Made by a program: the position numbers and the translations under genes
Shown here: positions 61,813-64,000 of the stretch, one piece after another
How the letters are laid out: every line of letters starts with the position of its first letter
How positions within the stretch are numbered: position 1 is the first letter of the stretch
The notes under the pieces: model-generated
What the model was told of the DNA's origin: nothing
Database searches by the model: none
What the model saw: the letters and a program-made list of their open reading frames with translations, nothing else
NCBI GenBank assembly: GCA_910586725.1
Contig: CAJUJL010000002.1
Span: 1 to 64,000, forward strand
Origin: an uncultured Lachnospiraceae bacterium
GTDB taxonomy: Bacteria > Bacillota > Clostridia > Lachnospirales > Lachnospiraceae
Length of the DNA stretch: 64,000 nucleotides
Direction: 5' to 3'

Positions 61813-61841
61813 TTGACATATACCCCAAAGGGGTATAGAGT
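61813..61841 (+). promoter_or_regulatory. csoR-copA promoter with CsoR operator
   Basis: TTGACA at 61813-61818. A perfect inverted repeat TATACCCC-AAA-GGGGTATA (61819-61837) fills the spacer and runs into the -10 region (TAGAGT at 61836-61841, 17-base spacing). A TATA-plus-G/C-tract palindrome is the known CsoR operator type, so apo-CsoR would block the promoter. Confidence 0.85.
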
Positions 61842-61867
61842 ATATAAAAAAGATATGGAGTATTGAT

Positions 61868-62173
61868 ATGAGTGAAGAAAGGGAATGCTGTCTGCATAAG
61901 ACAAAAGAAAGGCCCGAAAAAGAAAGCAAAGATTTGATCCATCGTTTGAACCGCATTGAGGGACAGGTGAGAGGCGTTCGGGGAATGGTGGAGAAAAATG
62001 CGTACTGTACGGATATTTTGATGCAGGTGGCGGCAATCCGTGCGGCGCTGAACAGTTTTAACCGGGTATTACTGGAAAATCATATTAAAACCTGTGTTAC
62101 GAACGATATTCTTCAGGGAAAAGAAGAGACGGTGGACGAACTTCTCGCAGCTTTACAGAAATTAATGAAATAG
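61868..62173 (+). CDS. csoR: CsoR-type copper-sensing repressor
   Basis: 101-residue helical repressor that releases DNA when it binds Cu(I). Copper ligands Cys47 (NAYCTDIL), His72 and Cys76 (NHIKTC) have exactly the spacing of the Mycobacterium tuberculosis CsoR Cys36-His61-Cys65. LIHRLNRIEGQVRGVRGM is the DNA-contacting signature. An extra N-terminal CCLH lies before the core. It precedes copA in one transcript and has its own operator upstream. Confidence 0.94.
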   Translation: MSEERECCLHKTKERPEKESKDLIHRLNRIEGQVRGVRGMVEKNAYCTDILMQVAAIRAALNSFNRVLLENHIKTCVTNDILQGKEETVDELLAALQKLMK

Positions 62174-62183
62174 AGGTGGTTAA

Positions 62184-64000
62184 ATGGAAAAATATGCAGT
62201 TACAGGGATGAGCTGCGCCGCATGCAGCGCGCGGGTGGAAAAAGCCGTTGGGAAAGTAGAGGGGGTGACGTCCTGTTCCGTCAGCCTTCTGACAAACTCC
62301 ATGGGCGTGGAAGGAGCGGCGTCGGAGGAGGATATTTTGCGGGCGGTGGAAGCCGCCGGCTACAAAGCTTTCAGAGAAGATGCGGATGCGCGCCATGCCA
62401 AAAGCGCCGGCGCGGATACATCGGAAGATCCTCTGCGTGATCAGGAAACGCCGGCATTAAGAAAACGGCTGTTTTCTTCCGTGGGATTTCTACTGGCGCT
62501 GATGTATATTTCTATGGGACATATGATGTGGGGCTGGCCTTTGCCGGAATTTCTGGCTTCTAATCACGTTGCGTCGGGCCTCCTGCAGCTTTTGCTGACG
62601 GGCATTATTCTGGTGATAAACCAGCATTTCTTTATCAGCGGCTTTCGGAGCCTTTTTCATCTGGCTCCCAATATGGACACTTTGGTCGCTCTTGGGGCGA
62701 CGGCTTCTTTTGTGTACAGCACATACGCGCTTTTTGCAATGACAGACGCCCAGATGAAAGGCGATTTGAGCCTCGTTATGTCTTATATGCATGAATTTTA
62801 TTTTGAATCGGCGGCTATGATATTGACGCTGATTACCTTAGGAAAGATGTTAGAAGCCAGATCCAAAGGCAAAACTACGGACGCATTGAAAAATTTGATC
62901 AGGCTTGCGCCTCAAAAGGCGACAGTTGTAAGAGACGGAGAAGAAATCGAAGTTGAGACAGACCAGGTAAAAAAAGGCGACATATTTGTGGTTCGTCCCG
63001 GAGAAAATATACCGGTGGACGGGGTTGTTTTAGAAGGAGTCAGCGCGGTAAATGAAGCGGCGCTGACGGGAGAGAGCATTCCCGTAGATAAGGCGGCGGG
63101 AGACAGCGTATCGGCCGCTACGGTAAACCAGTCCGGATTTTTAAAATGCGAGGCTTTGCGCGTTGGGGAAGATACGGCGTTGTCGCAGATCATCCGTCTG
63201 GTAAGCGACGCGGCCGCTACAAAAGCTCCGATTGCCAAAGTCGCCGATAAAGTATCGGGCGTTTTTGTTCCGATTGTGATTGCGATTTCCATAATCACGC
63301 TGTTTGCATGGCTGATTGCCGGAGAAGACATCGGATTTGCGCTTGCAAGAGCGATTTCCGTGCTTGTCATCAGTTGTCCGTGCGCGCTGGGCCTTGCGAC
63401 GCCGGTTGCAATTATGGTAGGAAACGGCGTTGGCGCCAAAAACGGAATTATGTTTAAAACCGCCGTATCGCTGGAGGAAACAGGCAAGATACAGGTGATT
63501 GCGCTGGATAAAACGGGAACCGTAACGACAGGCGAACCGTCGGTGACCGATGTGGTATTGGCGGAAGGCATATCGGAAGAAGAGATGTTGTTTGCGGCGG
63601 CGTCCTTAGAGCAAAAAAGCGAACATCCTCTGGCATCCGCGGTTTTAAAGTATGCCGCGGAAAAAAACCAGAAGACGGGGGATGTGACGGAGTTTGCTGC
63701 CGTTGCCGGCAACGGGCTTTTAGGCGTGTTAAACGGGAAAAAGGTTTGGGGAGGCAGCGCGTCTTTCATAGCATCCTGCACAGAAATTCCAAAACAGATC
63801 AAAGATACCGTACAAAAGCTTTCGGATGAAGGCAAAACGCCGTTGTTTTTTGCAAAAGAGGGGAGGCTGCTTGGCGTGATTGCCGTTGCCGACAAAATAA
63901 AAGAAGAAAGCCCCCGCGCTGTAGCGGAGCTGAAAAATATGGGGATCCGGGTCGTTATGCTTACCGGAGACAATGAGAGGACGGCAAAAGCAATCGGGAA
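62184..64000 (+). CDS. copA: copper-exporting P-type ATPase (3' end outside window)
   Basis: P1B-type ATPase pumping Cu(I) out of the cell. The first 605 residues or so are seen; the frame is open to the last base. The N-terminal metal-binding domain has MSCAACSA (Cys11, Cys14). Membrane helices follow from about residue 95. Actuator motif AALTGESIP, the Cu-transport site Cys398-Pro-Cys400 ([11 protein letters not shown]), phosphorylation Asp442 (LDKTGTVT), [12 protein letters not shown] nucleotide-binding motif ([10 protein letters not shown]) and the start of the [11 protein letters not shown] hinge are all present. GAGGTGG precedes the ATG, 10 bases after csoR. One metal-binding domain only. 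Confidence 0.95.
   Translation, partial: MEKYAVTGMSCAACSARVEKAVGKVEGVTSCSVSLLTNSMGVEGAASEEDILRAVEAAGYKAFREDADARHAKSAGADTSEDPLRDQETPALRKRLFSSVGFLLALMYISMGHMMWGWPLPEFLASNHVASGLLQLLLTGIILVINQHFFISGFRSLFHLAPNMDTLVALGATASFVYSTYALFAMTDAQMKGDLSLVMSYMHEFYFESAAMILTLITLGKMLEARSKGKTTDALKNLIRLAPQKATVVRDGEEIEVETDQVKKGDIFVVRPGENIPVDGVVLEGVSAVNEAALTGESIPVDKAAGDSVSAATVNQSGFLKCEALRVGEDTALSQIIRLVSDAAATKAPIAKVADKVSGVFVPIVIAISIITLFAWLIAGEDIGFALARAISVLVISCPCALGLATPVAIMVGNGVGAKNGIMFKTAVSLEETGKIQVIALDKTGTVTTGEPSVTDVVLAEGISEEEMLFAAASLEQKSEHPLASAVLKYAAEKNQKTGDVTEFAAVAGNGLLGVLNGKKVWGGSASFIASCTEIPKQIKDTVQKLSDEGKTPLFFAKEGRLLGVIAVADKIKEESPRAVAELKNMGIRVVMLTGDNERTAKAIG

Noticed and set aside
61803..62036. Minus-strand frames over the csoR promoter
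   Set aside because: They cross the operator, promoter and csoR start; no ribosome site or family features.
62912..63973. 353-codon minus-strand frame opposite copA
   Set aside because: Antisense to a clear P-type ATPase with all catalytic motifs; Ser/Thr/Ala-rich low-information sequence.

Overview
The window reads as chromosomal DNA of a gut-type Firmicute, most likely a Lachnospiraceae-like Clostridia member (inference). Support: a bile salt hydrolase, strong GGAGG ribosome sites with frequent TTG/GTG starts, sigma-A-like promoters (TTGNNN-17-TATAAT), type B dihydroorotate dehydrogenase (PyrK/PyrD), an RF2 gene with programmed frameshift, and families common in that group (DUF5717/DUF5716, CotH/DUF4956/VTC, C_GCAxxG_C_C, YitT, VanZ). 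No rRNA, tRNA, CRISPR array, insertion sequence or phage module is visible.

Layout. 1-6 kb: a giant secreted subtilisin with InlB-type repeats, convergent with a CNNM/CorC-type transporter. 6-13 kb: glycogen phosphorylase, a degenerate WecG/TagA-like protein with a YitT membrane protein, a CdaR-type regulator, and ftsE-ftsX. 13-17.5 kb: a C-terminal processing protease, VanZ, prfB (RF2, +1 frameshift) and a pair of unrecognised membrane proteins, one with a zinc ribbon. 17.5-27.6 kb: homoserine dehydrogenase, phosphoglycerate-mutase-like (probable homoserine kinase), aspartokinase, pyrC-pyrF-pyrK-pyrD, then a fused FeoA-FeoB ferrous iron transporter. 27.7-32 kb: a two-component/VTC/DUF4956/CotH locus damaged by at least two apparent deletions. 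32-35 kb: a GH13 glycosidase with an unusual C-terminal tail, and a bile salt hydrolase. 35-39.2 kb: a fructose PTS operon (fruK, fruA, an HPr with Lys at position 46, DeoR-type regulator). 39.3-42 kb: a CmpB-type membrane protein, an HD-domain protein and a HisC/CobD-like aminotransferase. 42-48.7 kb: a four-gene operon of poorly described proteins (giant DUF5717 protein, degenerate Hsp70/actin-fold protein, TPR protein, membrane-anchored coiled coil), the best candidate here for an undescribed cellular machine. 48.7-58.4 kb: a C_GCAxxG_C_C protein and two very large secreted adhesin-like proteins. 58.4-64 kb: mutY, glf plus a GT2 glycosyltransferase, and csoR-copA copper resistance, with copA running off the window.

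Regulatory highlights: two copies, about 30 kb apart and in opposite orientation, of a terminator whose large loop is conserved in sequence (near 4.75 kb and 35.08 kb); a perfect CsoR-type palindrome inside the csoR promoter; divergent promoters with overlapping -10 boxes at 41.9 kb; and a hairpin leader before the GH13 gene.
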